From assembly GCA_001871445.1 (NCBI GenBank), contig MNVD01000010.1:1-39526 (forward strand): 39,526 nt of DNA, given 5' to 3'. The stretch comes from Candidatus Magasanikbacteria bacterium CG1_02_41_34 (GTDB lineage Bacteria > Patescibacteriota > Patescibacteriia > Magasanikbacterales > UBA922). A program made the position numbers and the translations under genes. Positions 7,756 to 16,239 of this stretch are shown piece after piece. Under the pieces are notes generated by a model. The model was not told the DNA's origin. It ran no database searches and worked only from the letters and a program-made list of their open reading frames with translations. The first letter of the stretch is position 1, and each line of letters starts with the position of its first letter.

Positions 7756-8799
7756 TTAAACGGCTCTTGCAGAAGGAAGTTCTATCTCTTTCAAGAGTTC
7801 GCGCTCTTCAAGAAGTATTCCTGTACCACGAACAACATCAGTGAGAGGGTCACTCGACACGCGCACGGGAATTTCAATTGCACGTGCAATGATGGTATCA
7901 AATCCTCGAAGCATAGCTCCGCCACCCGTCAACAATACACCACGTTCGTGGATGTCTGCTGTCAATTCTGGTGGAGTTTGCTCCAGCGTTGCTTTGATAA
8001 GACTAATAATAGTATTGACAGAACGTTCGAGAGCCTCGTGAATATGTTCGTTTGTCACCATGATCTCTCGTGGCAAACCACTGACAACATCTCGTCCCCT
8101 CATTGGAAATTCCATACGTTCTGGAGAAAGAATCGCTGAACCAATTTTTATTTTCATCTGTTCTGCATACGTTTCTCCGATGAGAAGATTAAATACTTCA
8201 CGTGCGTACTGAACGATATTTTTATTCATTTCATCCCCTGCTGTCTCCGTTGATTTCCAGGTGACAATACCGCTCAGTGAAATAACAGCGACATCAGTAT
8301 TTCCACCACCAATATCAATGATCATATTTCCAATAGGATCCTGAATAGGCATACGCACTCCAATGGCTGCTGCCATTGGTTCTTGGACAACATGTACTTC
8401 CTTTGCACCTGCAGCGACAGCGGCATCTTCCACAGCCTTTACTTCCACTTCTGTTACTTCAAGAGGAACACAAACGACGACACGTGGACGTGTCATGAAC
8501 GATCTACTATCTTCATGTACTTTATCAATAAAGTATTTTAACATTTTTTCCGTCACTTCGTAATCAGAAATAATACCGTGTGACAATGGTCTTGTCACTG
8601 TAATGTGTGGTGGTGTTTTACCGAGCATGTATTTGGCTTCATTGCCGACAGCAAGAATCTGTCCTGTTTTATTGTGAATCGCAACCACTGACGGTTCATC
8701 AATGACAATTCCCTTTTCAGGAATATACACCAGTGTATTTGCCGTTCCAAGATCAATACCAATATCACGACTAAATCGTTGTGTGAGTTTTTTGAACAT
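7756..8799 (-). CDS. mreB: Rod shape-determining protein MreB (actin homologue)
   Basis: 347 residues, the standard length. The actin-fold phosphate-1 motif DIGIDLGTANTLVY (about 12-25), EPSVVA, the phosphate-2 motif IDIGGGNTDVAVIS (about 163-176) and the adenosine motif LLTGGGAMLRGFD are intact. It polymerises under the membrane and orients wall synthesis, which suggests a rod-shaped cell. The start is 5 bp after proS, and there is no promoter in that gap, so it is co-transcribed with the upstream tRNA synthetase. Confidence 0.96.
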   Translation of the reverse strand: MFKKLTQRFSRDIGIDLGTANTLVYIPEKGIVIDEPSVVAIHNKTGQILAVGNEAKYMLGKTPPHITVTRPLSHGIISDYEVTEKMLKYFIDKVHEDSRSFMTRPRVVVCVPLEVTEVEVKAVEDAAVAAGAKEVHVVQEPMAAAIGVRMPIQDPIGNMIIDIGGGNTDVAVISLSGIVTWKSTETAGDEMNKNIVQYAREVFNLLIGETYAEQMKIKIGSAILSPERMEFPMRGRDVVSGLPREIMVTNEHIHEALERSVNTIISLIKATLEQTPPELTADIHERGVLLTGGGAMLRGFDTIIARAIEIPVRVSSDPLTDVVRGTGILLEERELLKEIELPSARAV

Positions 8800-8804
8800 A
8801 ATGA

Positions 8805-10049
8805 TTACATTTCTTTCATGACCTCCATATATGAAACAAGTTTTTCTTCACCTGACTTTCGATATTTGAACTCAACTTGATTATTTTCAAGTGATCGTGG
8901 ACTGACAACAATACGAAGAGGAATACCAATCAAATCACTGTCTGCAAATTTTTCACCTGGTCGCGCATCTCTGTCATCATACAACACCTCGATGCCAGAC
9001 GTTTGCAATATTGCATACAACGTATCTGCTTTTTCGATATCTGAAGGTTCTTTACAGAGTGACACGAGATGGACTTGAAATGGTGCCACTTCTTCTGGCC
9101 AGACGATACCTTTATCGTCTGAAAAATGTTCCACTAAAACACCCATAAGTCTTGTAATACCTATACCATATGATCCGAGGTGTACAGGAATAGATTTTCC
9201 TTCTGTATCTACAATGGATAATCCAAGTTGTTCACATTTGACTGTACCAAAATTGAATATGTTTCCAACTTCAGCGGTCTTCACTTTTTCAAGTTCGTCC
9301 ATGGTGACACCAAGTTCTTTGAGAACGGTGTCACTAAGTACTTCTTCATTTATTGCAATGTGTTTTTCACGATTGACGTAAATAACATCTTCTCCAGCAT
9401 CGGTGATTGTTTGAAATTCATGACTAAATTGTGTAAACGCGCCTCCTGCAGCAAAAGTAACATACGTTTCTTTCTCAAGCCCGACACGAGCAAACACTTT
9501 CAAATACGCGGCAATGACCTCATCATAAAATTTCTGATGCTGTTCTGCGTTCAAGGAATATGAATACATATCCTTCATGATGAATTCTCTCCCGCGCATG
9601 ATACCACTTTTTGCCCTCAATTCATTACGAAGTTTTGTCTGAAATTGATACACGTAGGTAGGCAGATCACGATAACTGGTCAAATATTGTTTCATCAAAT
9701 CTGTAATAGGCTCCTCGTGTGACCATCCAAATCCAATTTCTGTGCCATTTTTTAATGCAGACTTAAACCACACATCAACAGTATCATCGCTCCATCGGTC
9801 GGTTTTTTCCCAGAGTTCTTTTCGTTGAATGGCGGTCATAATGAACTCCTGTCCACCTATAGCATCCATTTCTTCACGAACAATCTGTTTTATTTTTTCA
9901 AGAACGCGTAACCCAAGTGGCAGGTATGCATATACCCCAGCCATTTCTTTATAAATAAACCCTGCCTTAATGAGTAGCTGTGCATTTTTTGATGCTTCAT
10001 CTTTTGGTACCTCTTTCTTTGTTTTTGTAAAAAGGTGAGATTGTTTCAT
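8805..10049 (-). CDS. proS: Prolyl-tRNA synthetase, short form without the editing insertion
   Basis: About 414 residues with the class IIa ProRS signatures: MKQSHLFTKTKKEVPKDEASKNAQLL at the start, GWSHEEPITDLMKQYLTSYRDLP, motif 2 with RNELRAKSGIMRGREFIMKDMYSY, motif 3 as GSYGIGITRLMG, and the anticodon-binding domain at the C terminus (YDDRDARPGEKFADSDLIGIP). The ~180-residue YbaK-like editing domain normally inserted between motifs 2 and 3 is absent: FAAGGAFTQFSHEF runs almost directly into the motif 3 region. I start at the ATG at 10049, matching the family start M(R/K)QSxLF; an in-frame ATG at 10064 that overlaps the previous stop (TAATG) is equally possible. Confidence 0.93.
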   Translation of the reverse strand: MKQSHLFTKTKKEVPKDEASKNAQLLIKAGFIYKEMAGVYAYLPLGLRVLEKIKQIVREEMDAIGGQEFIMTAIQRKELWEKTDRWSDDTVDVWFKSALKNGTEIGFGWSHEEPITDLMKQYLTSYRDLPTYVYQFQTKLRNELRAKSGIMRGREFIMKDMYSYSLNAEQHQKFYDEVIAAYLKVFARVGLEKETYVTFAAGGAFTQFSHEFQTITDAGEDVIYVNREKHIAINEEVLSDTVLKELGVTMDELEKVKTAEVGNIFNFGTVKCEQLGLSIVDTEGKSIPVHLGSYGIGITRLMGVLVEHFSDDKGIVWPEEVAPFQVHLVSLCKEPSDIEKADTLYAILQTSGIEVLYDDRDARPGEKFADSDLIGIPLRIVVSPRSLENNQVEFKYRKSGEEKLVSYMEVMKEM

Positions 10050-10063
10050 ACTAAAATATATCA

Positions 10064-10465
10064 TTATGCTTCATAGGTAGGAATATAGGGTCGTCGTTTT
10101 GATAACTTGAGCGAAAGAACAAATGCTGCAATGAGTACAAGAAGTGACATGCTCCACACATTGAGCAGACTGAACATATGAGCAAGAAGGAGTACTACAA
10201 GGACAGAAGCTGCACTGAGCCCATAACCCATGCTGCGTTGGACATATCGAAAAACTGGTATCTGCACATCACCAAAAAAGTGATATACAGTGTAAAGCGC
10301 TGTCGAGATAGTTCCTGTCAACGCTAAAAAGAGTGTAATATAAAAAAACATGAAACTCACTATTCCTGCTTCGTAGGGATCAATATTCCAAAGCACAACT
10401 CCCCATCCAGCCCAGCACATGAGAGTCCCAAAGATCATGATTGTTATAAATTGACGGATAGTCAT
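10064..10465 (-). CDS. Small integral membrane protein, function unknown
   Basis: 133 residues with four predicted membrane helices (about 5-25, 35-58, 80-100 and 103-123) and a basic C-terminal tail SKRRPYIPTYEA. I recognise no family. It sits between the DUF721 gene and proS, with its stop overlapping the ATG at 10064 by one base, so it is probably co-transcribed with proS and the mre genes. Confidence 0.7.
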   Translation of the reverse strand: MTIRQFITIMIFGTLMCWAGWGVVLWNIDPYEAGIVSFMFFYITLFLALTGTISTALYTVYHFFGDVQIPVFRYVQRSMGYGLSAASVLVVLLLAHMFSLLNVWSMSLLVLIAAFVLSLKLSKRRPYIPTYEA

Positions 10466-10534
10466 ATGTATTCATTCTAACGAAAAAAAACCTTTTCGGC
10501 AAGGGTGTCTTATTCTACAAAAATCGAAGTTCGT

Positions 10535-10834
10535 TTATGCCAAATACCGAATCCGATCTACTTCACTCTTCCCCATTTTTTTATTCAGTGCATCTACGAT
10601 TTTTGCTTGGTTGAGGCGAATTTCATTTGCCATAGTGGAACTCGTGCAAGAAACGGTCAGTGTTCTATTTTTCAAAAAAAGCGGTTTTGCCTCTTTTGCC
10701 ATATCTTCTCCAAACAGTTCCAAAAAAACTTCCGTTGCAATATCAACAGCCTCAGACCCATCAACCTGATTTTGTAGTGATGGATTCTCTTTCATTTTGT
10801 CGTGGAGTGCATCCCCAAGTGGCGTAAATGACAT
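10535..10834 (-). CDS. DUF721 / DciA-like protein
   Basis: 99 residues matching the DUF721 pattern: a hydrophobic strand LTVSCTSSTMANEIRLNQAKIVDALNK followed by a short C-terminal strand (VDRIRYL). DUF721 includes DciA, the loader or partner of the replicative helicase DnaB in bacteria that lack DnaC/DnaI. Whether this copy loads helicase is inferred from the family only. It lies downstream of the membrane methyltransferase and upstream of a small membrane protein. Confidence 0.72.
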   Translation of the reverse strand: MSFTPLGDALHDKMKENPSLQNQVDGSEAVDIATEVFLELFGEDMAKEAKPLFLKNRTLTVSCTSSTMANEIRLNQAKIVDALNKKMGKSEVDRIRYLA

Positions 10835-10863
10835 GTAAAAAATTTCTAACCTTGACTGAATAC

Positions 10864-10893
10864 ACTATAGCACACTCAAAATCAATATCACAA
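10864..10893 (-). promoter_or_regulatory. Possible internal promoter before the DUF721 gene
   Basis: On the minus strand TTGTGA (10893-10888), 18 nt and TATAGT (10869-10864) overlap the end of the methyltransferase gene. The start point would be about 23 nt before the ATG at 10834. Only moderately convincing. Confidence 0.35.
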
Positions 10894-11403
10894 CAGGTAC
10901 AATCGAACACCATCCTTTTCCTCACGTGGTTTCCATGTAGAAAACTTAAATCCATTTGACACTACTCGAGCGCCAGGCTTCATTTCTTTTTTTACTTTTG
11001 CTTCAAGACGATTCATTTTGTGATCAATGCAATACACAAAGAGTACGTCAACATCACTCAGATCATAATGCCAAAAATCTGCACATCGGATTTCCACATT
11101 CTTTTTGTGTTGTAGAGTGTTAAATACTTTTGAAAGAAGTGCGAGAGAAGGGTTAATTTCAATGCCACGCGCATTTTTCACAAACGGAGCTACACGTCTG
11201 ACAATTCTTCCATCGCCAGAACCAAGGTCGAGAAGCACGTCTGTTTTTTGCAAGTTAGCAATTGAGATCATTGTCTGTACTCGTTTTTTTGCGGAAGGGA
11301 CAAAAGGTGCACCTCGAATAATGGCATATACATTCCATATAGAGAATGCCGCAAGAAAAAGCATGAAAAAAAGTAAGAGCGTACCAACAATGAAATATGT
11401 CAT
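10888..11403 (-). CDS. Membrane-anchored SAM methyltransferase of the FAM173 (ATPSCKMT/ANTKMT) type
   Basis: 171 residues. One N-terminal membrane helix (about 3-25) leads into GAPFVPS (about 32-38), then a class I methyltransferase fold: SAM motif I as VLLDLGSGDGRIVRRV, the acidic NARGIEINPSL strand, CADFWHYDLSDVDVLFVY and KKEMKPGARVVSNGFKFSTWKP. This order and wording (GAPFVP, DLGSGDGRI, GARVV..F.F..W.P) matches FAM173 proteins, whose human members methylate a lysine of the ATP synthase c subunit or of the ADP/ATP carrier. The bacterial substrate is unknown; the c subunit encoded at 29361-29576 has a lysine in the corresponding loop. The ATG overlaps the uvrD-type gene stop by 4 bp. Confidence 0.8.
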   Translation of the reverse strand: MTYFIVGTLLLFFMLFLAAFSIWNVYAIIRGAPFVPSAKKRVQTMISIANLQKTDVLLDLGSGDGRIVRRVAPFVKNARGIEINPSLALLSKVFNTLQHKKNVEIRCADFWHYDLSDVDVLFVYCIDHKMNRLEAKVKKEMKPGARVVSNGFKFSTWKPREEKDGVRLYLL

Positions 11404-14333
11404 ATAAGTGACGTACAGACATCACACCGTCCGCAACCATCTTCGCGTGTGATATTTCTAAAATCTGTTCCATGCATCTGATCGAGTGTCTTCATAACTT
11501 TATCTTCAAATGTTTCTAGTTCTTTTTGTGTTCCAAGAAAAGAGGTCGCTACATCATCTGCTACATAATAATACGTCAAATTGCTCACAATACCAATGTT
11601 TCTATATTGCGGTAACTCAGAAGCTGCTTTTTGATAAAGAAGAAGTTGCTGTTTGCCATCTGTATCAAGTGTATCCTTTGGTGCACCTGTTTTATAGTCG
11701 ATAATAGCAAGTGAACCATCAGCACACTGATCTACACGATCTATCTTCCCTGTAATAATATACGTTCCAATCTTGATTCGAAACCCACCTTCGAGCGCAA
11801 CTGGAATGGTCCAATTGTTTTTATTTTTTTTATAAAACGTTTTCAAGAGTTCTTTCCCTTTTTCATGATATCCTTTTCTTTGATGTTCATCTCTATACCA
11901 GTCCCCTATCCATGCCCCTTCATACATTTCAAGCAACTCATCCTGCAAAGGAACCAATATTTCTCCCTCTTTTTTTTCTGGTGTAGGTTTGAGATCAAAC
12001 AGAGATCCTTGTGTGACACTATTGAGTTGCTGAACCCGTTCGTAAAATCGTTGCATGGTCAAATGAATGGTATTTCCAAAACTAAAATAATGAGATCCTT
12101 TCATTGGTATTTTGAGAATATAGGAAATTTTGTACTGATATGGACAGACTTGAAATGCTCTGATTTGAGAAAAAGAAAACGTCTTTGGAAGTTTGTACAA
12201 GCCATCAAAAATAGGTTGTTCATCATTTTGTGTTGTCTGGTCTACCTTGAATGATTGGAAATTGGAAATTGGAAATTGCCCTAACGAAATTGTATTTTCT
12301 AATTCTGCAACAAATCTCGATACTTTCTTTTTTCTACTTCCGCCATAATCTTCTGCGCTGGTGAGAAAGAGCTGTTTTTTTGCGCGGGTCATGGCGACAT
12401 AAAAAAGGCGGCGTTCTTCTTGATAGTGATAATCTCCCTCTGGCAATACTTCTTTTACCAGTTCATCTGGCAGGTCGATATCTCCTCCTTTGCGACGTGT
12501 TGGAAAACGCTCTTCTACGCAATTTACGACAAACACATACGAAAATTCCAATCCTTTTGATCCATGCACTGTCATAATATTGACCGAATCTGGTGTGTCA
12601 CTTGACTGATAGACTTTGCCATTGTCACCACTTTCGAGCACATCTGAAAAATAGTCGAGAAATCCTCGAACATCAACATGTCCACCAGTCAATTCATACG
12701 CATGGACATAGTCAAAAAATTGTTTGAGATGTGCAATAGATCGCATGACTTCCCTATTTCCCGTTTGTTCCTCACTCGTCAAATATTTGAAATAGCCACT
12801 TTCTTCAAAAAAATGATGCAACACTGTGGTTGGCTTTTCAAAACGTGCTTTCTTTATACTCGACGTGACGATCGTCACAATCTTTTTACAAATGTCTTTT
12901 CCCTCGTTTGAAAGGAATATTTCATCACTTCGCTTTAGTGCTTCGTAATATGGTAATGATGCTTTTTTTGCAAAGTTTAAAAACTCGTGCATGTCTCGTT
13001 CTGAAAAATGAAAACAAGGAAACTGCAACATTCTATATATTGCAGCCGAATCTTTGTACGAATCCATGACTTTGAACACGTTGATTGCATCGATGACGAT
13101 GTCCTGTCGGTACAACCCGCCCGAACTGAGATATTCATATGGAATACCTACCATATCAAGTGCTTCCATAAACAATGTTGCGTGATTGTTTGCCCGCACG
13201 AGAATAGCGATGTCATCCCATGGTATGTCTTTATTATTTTTCTTGAGTTCAGAAATTTTTTGTACCACAGACGCAACTTCCTGATCTAGTGTTTGTGAAT
13301 GAAGATGAGTTACATTCGCATCAAACGTATTTGCAGCATGTAATTTTTTTTCAATACCAAGTTTTACTTCCAATCTATCAGGGTTATTATGTTGAATAAG
13401 TGTGTACGCGCTATCGAGGATTGCCTGACCAGAACGATAATTTTCTGTCAGTACAACTTCTTTTGCATCTGGATAATCATCCTTGAATCTGAGAATATTG
13501 CTGACACTCGCACCACGAAAGGCGTAGATACTCTGGTCATCATCCCCTACTACGGTGAGTTGGACATCAGGACTATCGGTGAGCAGTTGCACGAGTTCGT
13601 ATTGTGCATAGTTTACATCTTGAAATTCGTCGATCAGGACGTATGTAAACTGTTTCTGCAATTGCTTTTTTATCTGTGGGCGTTCACGAAGAAGTTTTAC
13701 AGTATAAAAAATTAAATCACCAAAATCCATGGCTTGATTATCGAGAAGCAATTGATTGTATGCATGATATGTATTGGCAAGTTCCGTGAGGCGAGATTTT
13801 TCATCATGCTCAGTGACATCAGCATCGAGCGTCATACCCTCTGCATAGGCAAGATAATCTTCAGGTGCTATAAGCTCGTCTTTACATTTACTAAAGTGCG
13901 TGAGGAGTGCATGAATATGACGGGATGGATTGCCAAGTGGTCTATAATAATCAAGTTTCAGATCATACAGATGCTTCTTCATGAGAAGCCAGGCATCTGT
14001 TTCTGTCATCAACTTGAATCTATTTGGGAGACCAATTTCCAAGCCGTACTGTTCCAAAATCTTCTGACAAAAACTATGGAATGTACTGATATGCATTTCT
14101 GTATACCCCAGAGAGACAAGGTCGTCCACTCTCTCCTGCATCTCTGCTGCTGCTTTTTCTGTAAAAGTAAGGGCAAGAATGTTTTCTGGATCTGAAAGTT
14201 TTTCACGAATAAGTTTTGCGATTTTTTCTGTCACGACAGTCGTTTTCCCCGTCCCTGCCCCAGCAACAATCAACAACGGTCCGTCGATATAGTCGATGGC
14301 CTCTTGCTGGGCTTTGTGGAGCGTTTTTTTCAT
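11400..14333 (-). CDS. UvrD/PcrA-type superfamily 1 helicase with C-terminal PD-(D/E)XK Fe-S nuclease domain
   Basis: 977 residues. Helicase motifs are in order: Walker A GAGTGKTT (25-32), Walker B LIDEFQDVNYAQYELV, motif III VVGDDDQSIYAFRGA, motif IV ENYRSG, motif V IMTVHGSKGLEFSYVF and motif VI EERRLFYVAMTRAKK. After a linker the C-terminal ~270 residues form an AddB/RecB-like nuclease: SQIRAFQVCPYQYK, GKIDRVDQ, IIDYKTG (Asp ~879, Lys ~881), and cysteines at ~730, 967, 970 and 973 in the C..CxxCxxC pattern of Fe-S nucleases. It probably unwinds and resects DNA ends in recombinational repair. Typical PcrA proteins (~720 aa) lack this tail. The first gene of the long minus run, divergent from def. 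Confidence 0.92.
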   Translation of the reverse strand: MKKTLHKAQQEAIDYIDGPLLIVAGAGTGKTTVVTEKIAKLIREKLSDPENILALTFTEKAAAEMQERVDDLVSLGYTEMHISTFHSFCQKILEQYGLEIGLPNRFKLMTETDAWLLMKKHLYDLKLDYYRPLGNPSRHIHALLTHFSKCKDELIAPEDYLAYAEGMTLDADVTEHDEKSRLTELANTYHAYNQLLLDNQAMDFGDLIFYTVKLLRERPQIKKQLQKQFTYVLIDEFQDVNYAQYELVQLLTDSPDVQLTVVGDDDQSIYAFRGASVSNILRFKDDYPDAKEVVLTENYRSGQAILDSAYTLIQHNNPDRLEVKLGIEKKLHAANTFDANVTHLHSQTLDQEVASVVQKISELKKNNKDIPWDDIAILVRANNHATLFMEALDMVGIPYEYLSSGGLYRQDIVIDAINVFKVMDSYKDSAAIYRMLQFPCFHFSERDMHEFLNFAKKASLPYYEALKRSDEIFLSNEGKDICKKIVTIVTSSIKKARFEKPTTVLHHFFEESGYFKYLTSEEQTGNREVMRSIAHLKQFFDYVHAYELTGGHVDVRGFLDYFSDVLESGDNGKVYQSSDTPDSVNIMTVHGSKGLEFSYVFVVNCVEERFPTRRKGGDIDLPDELVKEVLPEGDYHYQEERRLFYVAMTRAKKQLFLTSAEDYGGSRKKKVSRFVAELENTISLGQFPISNFQSFKVDQTTQNDEQPIFDGLYKLPKTFSFSQIRAFQVCPYQYKISYILKIPMKGSHYFSFGNTIHLTMQRFYERVQQLNSVTQGSLFDLKPTPEKKEGEILVPLQDELLEMYEGAWIGDWYRDEHQRKGYHEKGKELLKTFYKKNKNNWTIPVALEGGFRIKIGTYIITGKIDRVDQCADGSLAIIDYKTGAPKDTLDTDGKQQLLLYQKAASELPQYRNIGIVSNLTYYYVADDVATSFLGTQKELETFEDKVMKTLDQMHGTDFRNITREDGCGRCDVCTSLI
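12254..12278. repeat. Short tandem heptamer repeat inside the helicase-nuclease gene
   Basis: The unit ATTGGAA is repeated about three and a half times in a row. It falls in the low-complexity linker between helicase and nuclease domains (protein LGQFPISNFQSF), where length changes by whole units of 21 bp would be tolerated. Confidence 0.7.
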
Positions 14334-14441
14334 AATTAGTTTTGCTTACAGCGTACCATGTTCCTATCTATTCCTGCAATCCAACAAAGTTTGCATTTTT
14401 ATCTAATTTACGCTAACCTAAGAGCAGTTTTAGTAATATAT

Positions 14442-14939
14442 ATGATACTACCACTTACAAAAATCCCAACCCCAAGTTTACATGAACCTTCTCAGGCACT
14501 TACAAAGGACGAAATCCTTTCTCCAAAGATTCAAAAACTTATTCAAGATATGATCCCAACCATGTATAGAGAGAAAGGGATAGGTCTCGCGGCACCTCAA
14601 GTAGGAGTAAATGTAAAACTCTGTGTTATCGGAAAAGAAGCGATTCCAGAGGATTTCTTTCCAAAAGATTCTACCAAGGACCTTGTTCTCATCAATCCTA
14701 CCTACAAACGGACAGGAAAACGTGTTGTTCAGGAAACAGAAGGGTGCCTTTCTGTACCAGGAAAGCAAGGGAAGGTAAAACGTTACCGGCAAGTCCATGT
14801 AGACGCGCTTGATGAACAGGGTAATCCTCTTAGCTTTGAAGCAGGTGGATATCTTGCCCATGTTGCTCAGCACGAGACAGATCATCTCAATGGTATTGTC
14901 TATATTGATAAGGCAGAAACGATTTGGGAAATTGAATAG
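14442..14939 (+). CDS. def: Peptide deformylase
   Basis: 165 residues with all three motifs of the metal-dependent deformylase: GIGLAAPQVG, EGCLSVPG (Cys ligand) and QHETDHLNG (HExxH-type His ligands, Glu catalytic). It removes the formyl group from new polypeptides. I start at the ATG at 14442, giving MILPLTKIPTPSLHEPSQ, the usual start of the family; an upstream in-frame ATG at 14358 would add an unrelated leader. fmt follows after 3 bp, so the enzymes that add and remove the formyl group are in one operon. Confidence 0.95.
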   Translation: MILPLTKIPTPSLHEPSQALTKDEILSPKIQKLIQDMIPTMYREKGIGLAAPQVGVNVKLCVIGKEAIPEDFFPKDSTKDLVLINPTYKRTGKRVVQETEGCLSVPGKQGKVKRYRQVHVDALDEQGNPLSFEAGGYLAHVAQHETDHLNGIVYIDKAETIWEIE

Positions 14940-14942
14940 TAT

Positions 14943-15866
14943 ATGATACATACCATCTTTTTTGGAACAAACCATGTTGCAAAAACTGTTTTGCAGGCAT
15001 TGATTGATGCACCACAAATTTCTGTTGATCTTGTCATTACCCAGCCAGACAAACCTGTTGGGAGGAAGAAAGTTCTCACCCCTACGCAAGTCGCAATTCT
15101 TGCAGAGACATACAAAATTCCGGTCCAAAAACCTAAAACGCTTAAGAATTATCCAATCGCAACATTTCCTAGTTGCCAAGTCGCCCTCCTCGCTGACTAT
15201 GGGCTTATTATTCCACAAGCTATTATTGACGCCTTTCCAAAGGGTATTTTAAATGTTCACCCTTCTCTTCTTCCAAAGTATCGTGGCGCAACACCAGTTC
15301 CTTCTGCAATCCTGCATGGGGAAACAATCTCAGGTGTCACTATCATGCAGGTAGAAAAACGTATGGATGCAGGTCCTATTGTGGCACAGCAGACATACGG
15401 ACTTGCACCTGATGAAATGGCACACGATGCACTCATGGCTCTTGCAAAGATAGGAGCCGATTTGCTTGTAATCAAACTTCCAGCATATTTAAATGATAAA
15501 ATTACATTACAAAAACAAGACGATGCAAAAGCAATTTTTTGCAATCAGTTTACCCGAGATGATGGACATGTTGATTGGAATACCTCAACTCTAAAAATAT
15601 ACAATCAATATCGTGCGCTCATGCCATGGCCAGGAATATGGACCATGTGGAATGAAACACGACTAAAGCTATTACACATTAGCCCAGCTTTAATATCTAC
15701 ACATTTGAATAATGGTCAGGTGCATGTAGAAAGTGATACACTGTATGTAGGAACAAGTGATGGAGCAGTACATATACACGAATTGCAACTCGAAGGAAAA
15801 AATGCCATAGATGCAAAGACGTTTGTAAAGGGATGTAAACAGATTGATGAAGCACAATTTTCTTAA
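14943..15866 (+). CDS. fmt: Methionyl-tRNA formyltransferase
   Basis: 307 residues, normal length. The N-terminal formyltransferase domain contains NVHPSLLPKYRGATPVPSAI with the Asn-His pair and SLLPxYRG loop, followed by GETISGVTIMQVEKRMDAGPIV. The C-terminal OB-like domain includes FCNQFTRDDGHVDW and MPWPGIWTMW. It formylates Met-tRNAfMet using 10-formyl-THF, so the cell has a source of that cofactor. It starts 3 bp after def. Confidence 0.96.
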   Translation: MIHTIFFGTNHVAKTVLQALIDAPQISVDLVITQPDKPVGRKKVLTPTQVAILAETYKIPVQKPKTLKNYPIATFPSCQVALLADYGLIIPQAIIDAFPKGILNVHPSLLPKYRGATPVPSAILHGETISGVTIMQVEKRMDAGPIVAQQTYGLAPDEMAHDALMALAKIGADLLVIKLPAYLNDKITLQKQDDAKAIFCNQFTRDDGHVDWNTSTLKIYNQYRALMPWPGIWTMWNETRLKLLHISPALISTHLNNGQVHVESDTLYVGTSDGAVHIHELQLEGKNAIDAKTFVKGCKQIDEAQFS

Positions 15867-15874
15867 CACTAAAA

Positions 15875-15949
15875 TGGAGTGGCGAATTGCGGAACGAAAT
15901 TCGTTATGCACAGATAACAGATTTTGCTTTGGCTCAATCTGTCACTCCA
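15875..15949. other. Structured cloverleaf-like intergenic element
   Basis: A 75-bp segment between fmt and the SemiSWEET gene is almost fully paired. TGGAGTG (15875-15881) pairs with CACTCCA (15943-15949). Inside are CGAATT/AATTCG (15883-15903, 9-nt loop), a weak TTAT/ATAA stem (15904-15917) and ACAGATT/AATCTGT (15917-15942, 12-nt loop). The shape resembles a cloverleaf but lacks a T-loop GGTTCRA motif and a 5-bp anticodon stem, so it is not a normal tRNA gene. It could be a REP/MITE-like repeat, a decayed tRNA or a transcript-stabilising structure. Confidence 0.55.
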
Positions 15950-15962
15950 ATCATTTAAAAGT

Positions 15963-16226
15963 ATGAATATTGTGACTATTATAGGACTTCTCGCTGCAAC
16001 AGGGACGACTATTTCTTTTCTTCCACAAGCAATAAAAACAATCAAAACGAAAGAAACAAAAGACTTGTCTGTCGGCATGTACGTTGTCCTTACAACAGGT
16101 GTTTTTCTTTGGTTGGTCTATGGCATTATTCTCAATGATATACCTCTCATTGCAGCAAACGCAGTAACATTTATTTTTACTTCAACAATTCTCATACTTA
16201 TCATAAAGTACAAAAACGTCTCATAA
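15963..16226 (+). CDS. SemiSWEET (MtN3-like) transporter
   Basis: 87 residues with three membrane helices and the PQ-loop signature: GLLAATGTTISFLPQAIKTIKTKETKDLSVGMYVVLTTG, then FLWLVYGI. Bacterial SemiSWEETs work as dimers that move sugars down their gradient across the inner membrane. The ATG at 15963 is the standard start right before helix 1. It is followed after 13 bp by the O-antigen ligase-like gene. Confidence 0.9.
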   Translation: MNIVTIIGLLAATGTTISFLPQAIKTIKTKETKDLSVGMYVVLTTGVFLWLVYGIILNDIPLIAANAVTFIFTSTILILIIKYKNVS

Positions 16227-16239
16227 TTTAGGCACATCT

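Noticed and set aside
14478-15218. 246-codon frame on the minus strand opposite def and fmt
   Set aside because: It is antisense to two well-identified genes and gives a Cys/Phe/Arg-rich translation without family match.
15875-15949. tRNA gene
   Set aside because: The overall cloverleaf is suggestive, but there is no GTTCRA T-loop, the anticodon arm has only 4 weak pairs with a 6-nt loop and no U33, and no CCA or standard discriminator pattern.
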